NCBI GenBank assembly: GCA_036652795.1
Contig: JAVVVD010000011.1
Coordinates: forward strand, 1 to 41,126
Source of the DNA: JAVVVD01 sp036652795
GTDB taxonomy: Bacteria; Bacillota; Clostridia; Christensenellales; CAG-138
Length of the DNA: 41,126 nucleotides
Reading direction: 5' to 3'
Shown here: piece by piece, positions 32,987-40,658 of the stretch
How positions within the stretch are numbered: the first letter of the stretch is position 1
How the letters are laid out: every line of letters starts with the position of its first letter
Translations under genes and position numbers: made by a program
The notes under the pieces: model-generated
Told to the model about the DNA's origin: nothing
Databases searched by the model: none
The model's input: only the letters and a program-made list of their open reading frames with translations

Positions 32987-33463
32987 TCAAAGTCTTTCAA
33001 TTCGGATCGTTTTTACGCCTTCCCTTTGGCAGCGAGCGCATACTGCGGCAAATTGCTCCAAATTTTCCGTAATATCACCGAAATGATTGCTTGGGCGCCA
33101 GCCCGTAGGAAGCAGTATACGGCTTTCTGCACCATAGAAAATGCCAAAATCATAGACTGCGTGCGGTGTGCCAAGCCATTGATACGGCCTGTATGCATTC
33201 CAAACCAAGCTGCCCGGTAACGGGAACATCGTTTGATTTTCCGGCGGCAGATCAAAAATGGTGCTTTCATCCATGCAATCATTTGGAACCCCAAATGAAA
33301 GCTCACGTCCGGTATACATAGCATGAATGGCCTTGTTTTCTAAAGGCGTTTTGAGTGTATCCCAAATCATCTTACACGTAGCAGGCGCTTTTTCTTCCAA
33401 CAGCACCGCTATCGCTGAGATGTTTTCATCCACAAATGATAACTTAATCCTCTTTATTGGCAC
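32987..33463 (-). CDS. DUF3830 protein (cyclophilin-like fold)
   Basis: The 158-aa protein matches the DUF3830 pattern: LLEEKAPATCKMIWDTL, HAMYTGRELSF, ENQTMFPLPGSLVW and FGIFYGAESRILLPTGWRPSNHFGDI. The family has a cyclophilin-like beta barrel and is often encoded beside amide- or hydantoin-type hydrolases; its activity is not established. The start is GTG 33463 with AGGAGG 6 nt upstream, inside the end of the DUF6282 gene (20-nt overlap). A longer reading frame starting 23 codons earlier lacks a site. It may bind or modify the substrate handled by DUF6282. Confidence 0.85.
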   Translation of the reverse strand: MPIKRIKLSFVDENISAIAVLLEEKAPATCKMIWDTLKTPLENKAIHAMYTGRELSFGVPNDCMDESTIFDLPPENQTMFPLPGSLVWNAYRPYQWLGTPHAVYDFGIFYGAESRILLPTGWRPSNHFGDITENLEQFAAVCARCQREGVKTIRIERL

Positions 33464-34496
33464 ACGGCTCCTCCTTCTCAAGACCAAGCATATTTGCCGG
33501 GTTTTCAGACGTGACCATGCGTATTTCAGCATCAGTCCAACCGCAATCCTGCAAGCATGCTATCCATTCGCGCATACCTTCTACCGGATCCGGCAAGGTA
33601 TATACGCCGAAGTCAGTAGATACGATGAAATTCTCAATGCCAAATTCTTTCATTTCGGCCGCAGAAGCAAATACGCCACCCTGAGGTGAACCTGACTGGC
33701 CTTCATCATAAGCGCGGAATTCCGGCTCTACATAATAATGCGTCTTAGGTATTGATCCTGTATGTGTATGCTCGGCAAGGCACTTTTCCAGCTTAGCGCC
33801 TTTCTTAACAGCAAGTTCTTTTTCCTGTTTGCTCAGATGCTCCGTAACCGCGTTGGATATAAGCACCTTTTTAATGCCGTAATCATTGGCATAGTCGCAC
33901 AGACGAAGTGCCTCTTCATTCGAAATATGGCCGCTTACCAAATAGATGTGCGGATTATCCGCTACAATACGCAGAATATCGTTCAGTTCCTTAGTTGGCT
34001 TATCCAGAGGGATCTCTATGCAATGTGAATATTCTTCTCTGAATTCAGGGGAAATATCAACTAGTCTCTTCCATTCTCCGTCCACGTAACGCCCTTCCAC
34101 ACCAGCCTGATACTTGGTAGAGTGTGCGCCAAATGATACGTAGCGTGCGCAAGAGCCATAATAAACTGCAGTTTTTACCGCTCTTGGATTCATGCCGCCA
34201 AATACAGTGTTTAATATAATTCCGCCATAAGTTGTAAAATCAGGCACTGTTTCATTCACTATCCAGGCAGTCCCCACGCTCCAATTGAACACGCACATAT
34301 AGGCAATTGCACGCATTCCCATATCACGCGCCTTTATGGCCACGCGTACCGGATCTATGCTCCTTGGGCTGCTTACAAGATGTGGGCCTGCATGTACATG
34401 AAGGTCAACGGCACCCTGAAGCAGATCAATGCTTCTTTGATACGATCTTGAGAACGCCCATTCATTGGGATCAAATGTCGACGGCAACTTATTCAT
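33444..34496 (-). CDS. DUF6282 metal-dependent hydrolase
   Basis: The 350-aa protein looks like a TIM-barrel amidohydrolase of the DUF6282 group. It opens with DLHVHAGPH (H33, H35, H39), has a later histidine in YLVSGHISNEEA, AEHTHTGS, and the aspartate in FIVSTDFGVYTLP, and ends with TSENPANMLGL as in phosphotriesterase-like hydrolases. The substrate is unknown. Start ATG with AGGAG 5 nt upstream. It is first gene after the promoter at 34631-34659, with about 130 nt of leader, and heads the liv operon, so it probably acts on what LivKHMGF imports. Confidence 0.82.
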   Translation of the reverse strand: MNKLPSTFDPNEWAFSRSYQRSIDLLQGAVDLHVHAGPHLVSSPRSIDPVRVAIKARDMGMRAIAYMCVFNWSVGTAWIVNETVPDFTTYGGIILNTVFGGMNPRAVKTAVYYGSCARYVSFGAHSTKYQAGVEGRYVDGEWKRLVDISPEFREEYSHCIEIPLDKPTKELNDILRIVADNPHIYLVSGHISNEEALRLCDYANDYGIKKVLISNAVTEHLSKQEKELAVKKGAKLEKCLAEHTHTGSIPKTHYYVEPEFRAYDEGQSGSPQGGVFASAAEMKEFGIENFIVSTDFGVYTLPDPVEGMREWIACLQDCGWTDAEIRMVTSENPANMLGLEKEEPCANKED

Positions 34497-34630
34497 TTTT
34501 TTCTCCTTGTTGAATCATTTTAGTTAGAACATTACCCCTGTAAAATCGCTGCTGTTGATTTATTATCGCATTTGTTAAGCGTTATATATTCTTGTTTTGT
34601 TTTTGATATATATATCTTGTGTGTAACAGA

Positions 34631-34659
34631 ATGATATACTTAGCGCTAAAATATGTCAA
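34631..34659 (-). promoter_or_regulatory. Sigma-A promoter of the DUF6282-liv operon
   Basis: The minus strand has perfect TTGACA (34659-34654), a 17-bp spacer and TATCAT (34636-34631). Confidence 0.82.
34640..34649. promoter_or_regulatory. Palindromic operator candidate in promoter spacer
   Basis: TTAGCGCTAA is a perfect 10-bp palindrome centred between the -35 and -10 boxes of the liv promoter. A repressor bound here would block polymerase. No cognate regulator is encoded next to it. A second palindrome, GATATATATATC, lies at 34605-34616 in the leader. Confidence 0.45.
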
Positions 34660-35250
34660 TAGTTTTTTAAAAATATACTGCGATTTATATTTATTAAGTT
34701 TATCAATAAATAAAGCGTTCCGTCTGATTTACGAATTAAAATAGCAGGTTTACCCTGATATTATTGCATTATTTTGTTTTAATTGTGGTTATTTAGATAA
34801 ATAGTAATTATATGTGTTTCACGCAGCTTGAAGCCATTAATATGCTTACCGCAAATTTGTTGAAGTAATATAATACACCATACGGCATCGTTTTTTAACG
34901 TTTGAATTGAGCGTCATGCTTTTGAATTCGGCATCTTTTTTTAATGTGATATATGCATGTTATATTTTTATTGTTGTCGATATGGCATTACTAATTTAAC
35001 CTATCGGTATGTGATTTTCTCAATTCGTCAATATGTACCTTCAGTGCACTTTTTTCACCTGTCACATTAGCCTACTCGCAGTCACCTTGCAGCAAGCTAT
35101 TGCTGGTAATGCGACTGTGACTATTCAATAATCAGTATCTTTCAAAAGCCGCAAGTATTTTAAAATTAAATAGTGTATAATAGCTTGGGTTTTATTGATA
35201 GACAATATTAATTTATGTGGCTGAATAATATGGGAAGGATTTTTTCTATT
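34660..35250. other. AT-rich intergenic region without genes
   Basis: No convincing coding frame is seen on either strand, and the region is visibly more AT-rich than its neighbours. The only structure found is an inverted repeat CAGCAA/TTGCTG (35090-35105) inside a wider CAGTC...GACTG pair (35079 to about 35118). It sits about 60 nt upstream of the eda -10 box and could be a regulator site. I cannot assign a riboswitch or RNA gene. Confidence 0.5.
35176..35181 (+). promoter_or_regulatory. Likely -10 box for the aldolase gene
   Basis: A perfect TATAAT lies 70 nt upstream of the chosen start. No good -35 is found at 17 bp (AAGTAT), which suggests an activator-dependent promoter or a false match. 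Confidence 0.4.
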
Positions 35251-35892
35251 ATGAATAAATTGGAAGTGCTTAGGCGTTTAGAGGATTGTGGGGTTATTGC
35301 CGTGGTACAGGCAAGCAGCGCTGATCAGGCAATAAAAACCGCTGATGCCTGCATCGCCGGTGGCATAGCCGGTATCGAAATAACATTTAATGTGCCTGAC
35401 ACACTTGACGTCATACATTCGCTATGCAAGAAATATCCTGCTGGCGATGTGCTTATAGGCGCAGGCACCGTGCTTGATCCTGAGACTGCACGTGCAGCAA
35501 TACTCGCCGGCGCACAGTATATCGTATCGCCCTGCCTCAATGCGGATACGCTCAAGCTTTGTCTCAGATACCATATCGCCTGCATGGCTGGTGCGATGAC
35601 GTTTAAAGAAGCGCTTGAGTGCATGGAGGCCGGTGCCGATATAGTAAAGATATTCCCCGCCAAGCTGTTTGGGCCTGAAATCATAACGGCCTTTAGAGGG
35701 CCCCTGCCCAATATGCGCATTGTACCCACATATGGAATCAATATTGAAAATGCAGGCGAATGGATCAAAGCCGGCGCCGTGGCCGTGGGAACAGGCAACG
35801 ATCTCATTGCCGGCGCAAAAACGGGCGACTATGCCGCTGTTATGCAGATGGCAAGGCGCATGGTAGCCGAGGTTAAAAAGGCACGGGCATAA
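35251..35892 (+). CDS. KDPG/KHG aldolase family (Eda-like)
   Basis: The 213-aa protein is a class I aldolase of the Eda type, which cleaves 2-keto-3-deoxy-6-phosphogluconate or 4-hydroxy-2-oxoglutarate to pyruvate plus an aldehyde. It keeps the base E43 (GIEITF) and Schiff-base K133 (IVKIFPAK). Differences from the standard enzyme: N follows EITF where R is usual, AGAMTFKE stands for PGxxTPTE, and PTYGIN (159-164) stands for PTGGIN, so the phosphate site may be altered. The start is ATG 35251 by family alignment; the upstream GGAAGGA is 11-12 nt away. It appears monocistronic. Confidence 0.85.
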   Translation: MNKLEVLRRLEDCGVIAVVQASSADQAIKTADACIAGGIAGIEITFNVPDTLDVIHSLCKKYPAGDVLIGAGTVLDPETARAAILAGAQYIVSPCLNADTLKLCLRYHIACMAGAMTFKEALECMEAGADIVKIFPAKLFGPEIITAFRGPLPNMRIVPTYGINIENAGEWIKAGAVAVGTGNDLIAGAKTGDYAAVMQMARRMVAEVKKARA

Positions 35893-35933
35893 GGCTTACG
35901 CATAAGATAAGCGGTTTTATACATTGTAATATT

Positions 35934-35972
35934 AAAGGGGCTTGTATCTAGCTGGATAGATACAGCCCCTTT
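35934..35972 (+). terminator. Terminator after the aldolase gene
   Basis: AAAGGGGCT and GTATCTA pair with TAGATAC and AGCCCCTTT, with one bulged T and a 6-nt loop. The U tract is short. It lies 41 nt after the stop codon. Confidence 0.7.
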
Positions 35973-36063
35973 CAACATAGGATAGAGCGCCAATCACCAT
36001 ATTGTCATGCAAATATGCGCCATTGCATAGCAAAGTTTGCTTGGAGATATTCTAACCATCTGC

Positions 36064-36105
36064 AATAAAAAAGTGGCAGCCGTGAAATGCTATGGCCGCC
36101 ACTTT
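36064..36105 (-). terminator. Terminator of the aroQ-ADH operon
   Basis: The minus strand has a 12-bp stem (AAAGTGGC.GCC / GGC.GCCACTTT with one wobble), a 12-nt loop, then TTTTTTATTG. It lies 26 nt after the alcohol dehydrogenase stop. Confidence 0.85.
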
Positions 36106-36131
36106 AAAGAACACTTTTGCTTGTATGCTGA

Positions 36132-37223
36132 TTATCGGAACATACGTTTATATACTTCAAACAAATGCTCAGCGCTCTGAGGCGTGCCAGTTGATTTATC
36201 CGGTCTCTTATCTGAGGTTTGGCTTGCCCACAGCCGCAGTTCGTCATCCGTTGCGCTGAAGCTTAATGGATAGCTATCTTTCACATACTTGCACAGCTCA
36301 TCTTGACTGCATCCCAGCGCGTTGAGGGCTATTTTAAGCCTGTCAGGCCTGTATTGCTTAAGCTCTTCAATATACGTTGGCAGCACCATGCAGTTCGCTC
36401 TGCCATGCGGCACATCCTTAAAATATGTCAGCGGATAGCCTAATGCATGCATAAGCGTAGTGCCTGTCTGCGATATTGTCATCCCTCCCAGCATGGATAT
36501 TAGCATCAGTTTTTCGCGTATTGGCGCAAACTCACCGCGGCTCAACGGCTGCATACACTCCGCAAACAGCTTGAGCGCATAGAAATTCATTGCATCCGTT
36601 ATCGGGTTGGCCTTAAGGGATATTATGCTTTCAAAGCAATGTTCAAAAGCATCCATAGCCGTATCCAGGCTTATGCTTTGCGGCAAAGATTCAGTATATC
36701 TAGGATCAAGCAGCGCCATGCGCGGATATGTCTGATCGCAGCCAAAGCTTTGTTTCGTCTGAATTTCATCCCATGTCATAACCGACCACGGCGTAACCTC
36801 GCTGCCCGTTCCTGATGTGGTTGGCACTGCCACGATTGGCAGCACGCCATTTTTAAACTCGTTTTTAAATATGTCGCCCGCCGGTATATCGTTTAACGCA
36901 AACACAGCAACTGCCTTAGCCGCATCCAGTGGTGAGCCGCCGCCTATGCCTATTATAAAATCCGCGCCGAACTCCCTTGCCTCATCTCCCAAGTACTTGC
37001 ATTGCAGCACATTTGGATTGTTGGCTATACCCTCAAATATCTTATATTCAATTTCGGCGTCATCCAGCGCTTTTTGTACGTCATCCAGTGCGCCGCTCCT
37101 TCTGCCGGAGTTTTCGCCGGCAACAACAAAAGCACATTTCCCCAGCACCAAAGCGCTTGAGTTATCCCTTACCGCACCGTTTCCGAAATAAACAGATGTA
37201 GGTATATCAAACTTGAAATTCAT
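36132..37223 (-). CDS. Iron-containing alcohol dehydrogenase
   Basis: The 363-aa protein is a group III (Fe-dependent) ADH. It has GIGGGSPLDAAKA (NAD-binding), PTTSGTGSEVT, and iron ligands D191, H195, H259 and H273. Family members reduce aldehydes or ketones such as butyraldehyde, lactaldehyde or sugar-derived compounds; the substrate is unknown. Its ATG overlaps the aroQ stop as ATGA and has GGAGAG upstream, so it is translated together with a shikimate enzyme. Whether it acts on a shikimate-related ketone is open. It is distinct from the ADH half of AdhE. Confidence 0.92.
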   Translation of the reverse strand: MNFKFDIPTSVYFGNGAVRDNSSALVLGKCAFVVAGENSGRRSGALDDVQKALDDAEIEYKIFEGIANNPNVLQCKYLGDEAREFGADFIIGIGGGSPLDAAKAVAVFALNDIPAGDIFKNEFKNGVLPIVAVPTTSGTGSEVTPWSVMTWDEIQTKQSFGCDQTYPRMALLDPRYTESLPQSISLDTAMDAFEHCFESIISLKANPITDAMNFYALKLFAECMQPLSRGEFAPIREKLMLISMLGGMTISQTGTTLMHALGYPLTYFKDVPHGRANCMVLPTYIEELKQYRPDRLKIALNALGCSQDELCKYVKDSYPLSFSATDDELRLWASQTSDKRPDKSTGTPQSAEHLFEVYKRMFR

Positions 37224-37654
37224 CGTATCTCTCCTTCAATAAAATATTCCAACGCAAGCATATAGCCGCGGCTGCCTAAGCCCGTTATGCGTCCCTTGCA
37301 CACGGGCGCAATAACCGACTCCGCACGAAATGCCTCACGGGCATACACGTTGCTCATGTGCACCTCTATCACTGGTAACTCGCTTGCCGCTATTGCATCC
37401 CTTAGCGCATATGAGTAATGGGCCAACGCACCCGGATTTAGCACCACTCCATCGTAAACACCGCGCGCCCTGTGCAGCTCATCTATCAGCGCACCCTCGT
37501 GGTTGGACTCAAAGCAGTCCAGCTGCGCCCCATGCCGCCGCGCCAATTCTGAGCATCTTTCCTCAATCTGTGTTAGCGTTTCAGTACCGTAAATATGCGT
37601 TTCGCGTATACCCGTAAGGTTAAGATTTGGTCCGTTAATAAGTAACACCTTCAT
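37220..37654 (-). CDS. aroQ: Type II 3-dehydroquinate dehydratase
   Basis: The 144-aa protein is a dodecameric-type dehydroquinase converting 3-dehydroquinate to 3-dehydroshikimate. It has NGPNLN at the start, the YG tyrosine near residue 22 (catalytic), ESNHEGALID, NPGALAHYSYAL (the usual T of GAxTH is A) and EVHMSN with the catalytic His99. Length is normal. It is divergent from aroE and coupled to the ADH gene downstream. ATG with GAAAGGAA upstream. Confidence 0.94.
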   Translation of the reverse strand: MKVLLINGPNLNLTGIRETHIYGTETLTQIEERCSELARRHGAQLDCFESNHEGALIDELHRARGVYDGVVLNPGALAHYSYALRDAIAASELPVIEVHMSNVYAREAFRAESVIAPVCKGRITGLGSRGYMLALEYFIEGEIR

Positions 37655-37682
37655 AGCGCCCGTTCCTTCCTTTCACGTATGA

Positions 37683-37691
37683 TGTTATAAT
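37683..37691 (+). promoter_or_regulatory. Extended -10 promoter of aroE
   Basis: TGTTATAAT is a perfect -10 with the extended TG. The -35 at 17 bp (TTCCTT) is weak. It lies in the divergent gap between aroQ and aroE, 48 nt before the aroE start. Confidence 0.55.
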
Positions 37692-37739
37692 AGCACAATA
37701 ATGCTAACGAAACACTTATTAAAATAAAAGGATATCAGT

Positions 37740-38522
37740 ATGAAACACTATGCGCTCATTGGCGACCCAGTTTCTCACAGCCTGTCGCCCATCATATACA
37801 ATACGCTGTTTGCGCACTACGGCATAGATGCGCATTTCGATGTGTTGTGCATACCCAAGGGTGCGCTTGACACGGTTCCGGCAATGGGACTTTCCGGCTT
37901 TGCATGCACTATGCCGCACAAGCATGATATATTGCCGCTGTTATCGCGTATAACGCCGGAAGCCGAACGCATGGGCAGCGTGAATATTGTGCGCGCGGAC
38001 GACGATGGGCTTTATGGCTGTTCTACAGACGGCGCAGGGCTGTTACGTGCAATAATAAATGCCGGCGGCAATATCTGCGGCGCAAACATCACTATAATCG
38101 GCACAGGTGGCGCTGCACGTGCAGCCGTATTTTCCCTGTTGCCCCATACCAAGCACATCACACTTGCAGGGCGTAATGCCATGGCGCTCAAATCGCTATG
38201 CAATGAAGCCGGACTATGCCGCGGCTATGAAGATATTTTTTCAACAGATCTGAGCCACTGCGATATACTAATAAACGCTACCCCGCAGGGTATGCAGGGA
38301 CAGGCGCCTTTCCCCTGCCTGAGCTTTATAAATGAGCTTCCCCGCACCGCTCTGGTTTGTGATATGGTATATGCTCCACATGATACGCTGCTGCTGCAAG
38401 CAGCGTGTTGGCGTGAGCTTGGGGTGATGAATGGGATAGCCATGCTTATCGAACAAGCTTGTTTGGCTTTCGAATTTTGGACAGGAATAGCACCTGATCA
38501 CAAGCTGCTTTCAAAGCTGTAA
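37740..38522 (+). CDS. aroE: Shikimate dehydrogenase
   Basis: The 260-aa enzyme reduces 3-dehydroshikimate to shikimate with NADPH. It has the substrate motif SHSLSP (12-17), the catalytic K61 in TMPHK, N82, D97 in STDGAG and the nucleotide loop GTGGAA (121-126). GFNVTxP is here GFACTMP. It is slightly short for the family, but the core is complete. ATG with AAGGA 7-8 nt upstream; transcribed divergently from aroQ. Confidence 0.93.
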   Translation: MKHYALIGDPVSHSLSPIIYNTLFAHYGIDAHFDVLCIPKGALDTVPAMGLSGFACTMPHKHDILPLLSRITPEAERMGSVNIVRADDDGLYGCSTDGAGLLRAIINAGGNICGANITIIGTGGAARAAVFSLLPHTKHITLAGRNAMALKSLCNEAGLCRGYEDIFSTDLSHCDILINATPQGMQGQAPFPCLSFINELPRTALVCDMVYAPHDTLLLQAACWRELGVMNGIAMLIEQACLAFEFWTGIAPDHKLLSKL

Positions 38523-38544
38523 CTCTGTTTTGTTTAAATAAAAA

Positions 38545-38571
38545 GGCCGGCATGGAGCACCCATACCGACC
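38545..38571 (-). terminator. Terminator of the SGNH hydrolase gene
   Basis: An 11-bp stem with wobbles (GGTCGGTATGG/CCATGCCGGCC on the minus strand) and 5-nt loop is followed by TTTTTATTT. It lies between convergent aroE and the hydrolase gene and may serve both. Confidence 0.75.
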
Positions 38572-38594
38572 AAGCTATCACTAGTTTAAACCGT

Positions 38595-39302
38595 CTATGC
38601 AATTACCGGGTTTGTGCTTATGGATGCAGCAAAATCCTCGAATGCCTTTATCACAAGCCTGTAGCCTTCCTCCGTGGGATGAAGCCCATCTATGCTCATC
38701 AGGTCACGATAATTGTGTTTATCCAGAAAATACTCGCGAACATCCACAAGGTAGCTCTTTGTGCGCTGCGCAATCTTTCGTATCATGTTTGAGTATGATT
38801 CATGGAAGCGGTATATCATCTGCACATCTCCCAGCCACTTGAGTATCCGCTTGGGGTCATTGCCATTCCTGCCAAGGAATTCAAGATATCTTTCCGCATC
38901 TATTGGAGGCAATGTCATCAGCACCGGCTTTACGCCACGAGCCTGAAGCTCTGTAACCATGTCGATATAGGTGTTCATAAACACCTCAGGATCAGTCAGT
39001 GGTAAATGCTTTTCATCCGGATATACCGATATCTCATTCCATTTGAAGTTGCAGTCATTCCCGCCAAATTCAACCAATGCATATTCACAATCTAAGCCTT
39101 TTTCAATATCCTTTTTGAGCATCGAAAGTCCTTTTTCTACAGTTATGCCAAAACGCGCCCTGTTCTCTGTTTCAATACCAAACTTGGTCTTAAAGCCATT
39201 TAAAAGCTCCTCCACCATCGCATGATATCTGTATGCCGAGTCCATTACCGTACCCTTCATCAGCGAATCTCCATATATACGAGCCTTTATCGTGTTCATC
39301 AT
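38595..39302 (-). CDS. SGNH/GDSL-family hydrolase
   Basis: The 235-aa protein has the four SGNH blocks: GDS (nucleophile S13), a glycine block at ARFGITV, GGND (with the oxyanion Asn) and DGLHP (D205, H208). It is an esterase or lipase-type enzyme acting on an unknown ester, for example deacetylation of a polysaccharide or small molecule. No signal peptide is seen, so it is cytosolic. Start ATG (first of a tandem pair) with AAGGAGGTG 5 nt upstream, driven by a perfect consensus promoter (39385-39413). Confidence 0.9.
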   Translation of the reverse strand: MMNTIKARIYGDSLMKGTVMDSAYRYHAMVEELLNGFKTKFGIETENRARFGITVEKGLSMLKKDIEKGLDCEYALVEFGGNDCNFKWNEISVYPDEKHLPLTDPEVFMNTYIDMVTELQARGVKPVLMTLPPIDAERYLEFLGRNGNDPKRILKWLGDVQMIYRFHESYSNMIRKIAQRTKSYLVDVREYFLDKHNYRDLMSIDGLHPTEEGYRLVIKAFEDFAASISTNPVIA

Positions 39303-39384
39303 ATCAACACCTCCTTATTTCACATTATATCCATAATACAGTCATTTATCCGCCATATTTAGTATTCAATACTACGTTATATAG

Positions 39385-39413
39385 ATTATAGTATCATTCG
39401 CATTTCATGTCAA
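39385..39413 (-). promoter_or_regulatory. Perfect consensus sigma-A promoter
   Basis: The minus strand reads TTGACA (39413-39408), 17 bp, TATAAT (39390-39385). Leader to the SGNH gene is about 75 nt. The -35 is 7 bp from the divergent -35 at 39421. Confidence 0.88.
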
Positions 39414-39420
39414 CACCTGT

Positions 39421-39450
39421 TTGACGGTTCTAAGAACAATATGATATCAT
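39421..39450 (+). promoter_or_regulatory. Divergent promoter for the DUF1836 gene
   Basis: TTGACG (39421-39426), an 18-bp spacer and TATCAT (39445-39450). The two divergent -35 boxes form a short inverted repeat, GTCAA/TTGAC, so one regulator could affect both genes. Confidence 0.5.
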
Positions 39451-39502
39451 AGGTACGTTAATAATCTATGCATAAAGAAAATCAGCTGTGAGGGTATCAT
39501 CA

Positions 39503-40063
39503 ATGAACATACTCAAGGATTCGGTACGCACTTTTCACTGCCCGCGCTGGAATGAGTTGCCGCAGATTTCGTTATATATGGATCAGGTGCTGATAGTGCT
39601 TGAGGAGTCACTTTCGCTTTTTTCGCTCAAATCAGATGTGGCCGCAACATCTACGATGATAAACAACTATGTTAAGCAAAAGCTGCTTGCCCCACCCGAA
39701 AAAAAGAAATACGGCAAGGAGCATATCGCTTATTTAATAATGATTTTTGTACTCAAGCGCGAGCTTGCCATGAGCGAAATCACGCAGCTGATGTCCATGC
39801 TTAATGTCAAGCGCACGATTCCGCAGATATATGATCTGTTTTGTGACGAGCTTGAGCTCAATCTCTGCTCCGCTTTTATCGACGGCTTCGCGCAGCGCAA
39901 TCCAATAGATCAAAGCGATATTTCATCCACCGCCCTCAAATCCGCCCTTATCGCTTTTTCCGGCAAGCTGCTGCTGCAAAATCTTCTAGCTGTTGACGCA
40001 GAAACCAAAAAGCCGGTAAAATCCACAAAGCCATCCAAGTCAGATAACACGGCAAAATCATAA
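39503..40063 (+). CDS. DUF1836 protein, probable MerR-like HTH regulator
   Basis: The 186-aa protein matches DUF1836, common in Clostridia and Bacilli. The core TSTMINNYVKQKLLAPPEKK followed by YGKEHIAYLIMIFVLKRELAM resembles the winged-helix start of MerR regulators. A DNA-binding role is inferred; target unknown. The C-terminal tail is lysine/serine-rich and low complexity. Start ATG 39503 with GAGGG 8 nt upstream; a GTG five codons earlier has no site. No terminator is seen after it. Confidence 0.8.
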   Translation: MNILKDSVRTFHCPRWNELPQISLYMDQVLIVLEESLSLFSLKSDVAATSTMINNYVKQKLLAPPEKKKYGKEHIAYLIMIFVLKRELAMSEITQLMSMLNVKRTIPQIYDLFCDELELNLCSAFIDGFAQRNPIDQSDISSTALKSALIAFSGKLLLQNLLAVDAETKKPVKSTKPSKSDNTAKS

Positions 40064-40184
40064 CGACAGCTTTCTATTTAGCAATTGGGGTTTCCATAAA
40101 TCTGCCACATTGGGGAAAGATATGCTATGCTTATGTGTAGACAGTATGGGCTATCTTTCATCAAATATGATTGGAGGTAAGTGT

Positions 40185-40558
40185 ATGCGGATGGTTCCCA
40201 CCCTTGGTCGTTGTCACAGGAGGTATATTAAAATTACAAATTTGTCAAAGCAATTTACAATAATGCTGTTTTCTTTGCTTCTGTTTACTTTATCTGCGTG
40301 TGGAGTTAATGCTCCAGATACCCCGGATGTTCTTTCTCCCGTTGTAATGGTTGATGATGTCCTGTACTATTCGACCGGCCGTAGTATTCAGATAGATGGA
40401 GAAGTTGCCACTGGGTATATTGCTTCGACAGTGAGAGAAACGGAGCTGCCAGCACAAAATGATGAAGCAAATATACAGTGCCTCAATGCTGTATCATTGA
40501 AGAAGGTGTTGCGGTATTCATCAACGATAACTGGATTTTGTTTGAAGAACTGAATTGA
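40185..40558 (+). pseudogene. Frameshifted lipoprotein gene
   Basis: The start ATG 40185 has GGAGGT 6 nt upstream. A hydrophobic signal with lipobox LSAC is followed by a family pattern VVMVDDVLYYSTG...GYIASTV...LPAQNDEANI. The open frame then runs into an unrelated tail and stops at 40553. In another frame downstream the family-like ending EGVAVFINDNWILFEELN appears, stopping at 40558. A one-base loss near 40487-40492 explains both. The result is a small extracellular lipoprotein of unknown function that is probably inactivated, or a sequencing error. An IS3 remnant follows 100 nt later. Confidence 0.7.
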
Positions 40559-40658
40559 CTGGGGTTTATCAAAGTGCAATTGTTACGGCTGCAATAAAAA
40601 GTACCAAAATAAATTGGGCAGTAGGTAAAACAGAGAAAAAAAAGAGAAGATCAGAGTG

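Noticed and set aside
33464..33532. Upstream extension of the DUF3830 gene inside DUF6282
   Set aside because: The extra 23 codons are an unrelated basic stretch with no ribosome site; the GTG at 33463 has AGGAGG 6 nt upstream and matches the family start.
34660..35250. Riboswitch, RNA gene or CRISPR in the AT-rich gap
   Set aside because: No spaced repeats, no recognisable riboswitch core and only short inverted repeats were seen.
10460..35972. Dispersed repeat family based on hairpins sharing GGGGCT...AGCCCC (10460, 19152, 35934)
   Set aside because: Only the stem core is shared; loops and flanks differ and each sits at a gene end, so they are best read as ordinary terminators.
40110..40184. 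Upstream start for the lipoprotein reading frame
   Set aside because: The added residues come before the Shine-Dalgarno GGAGGT at about 40173, so ATG 40185 is the supported start.
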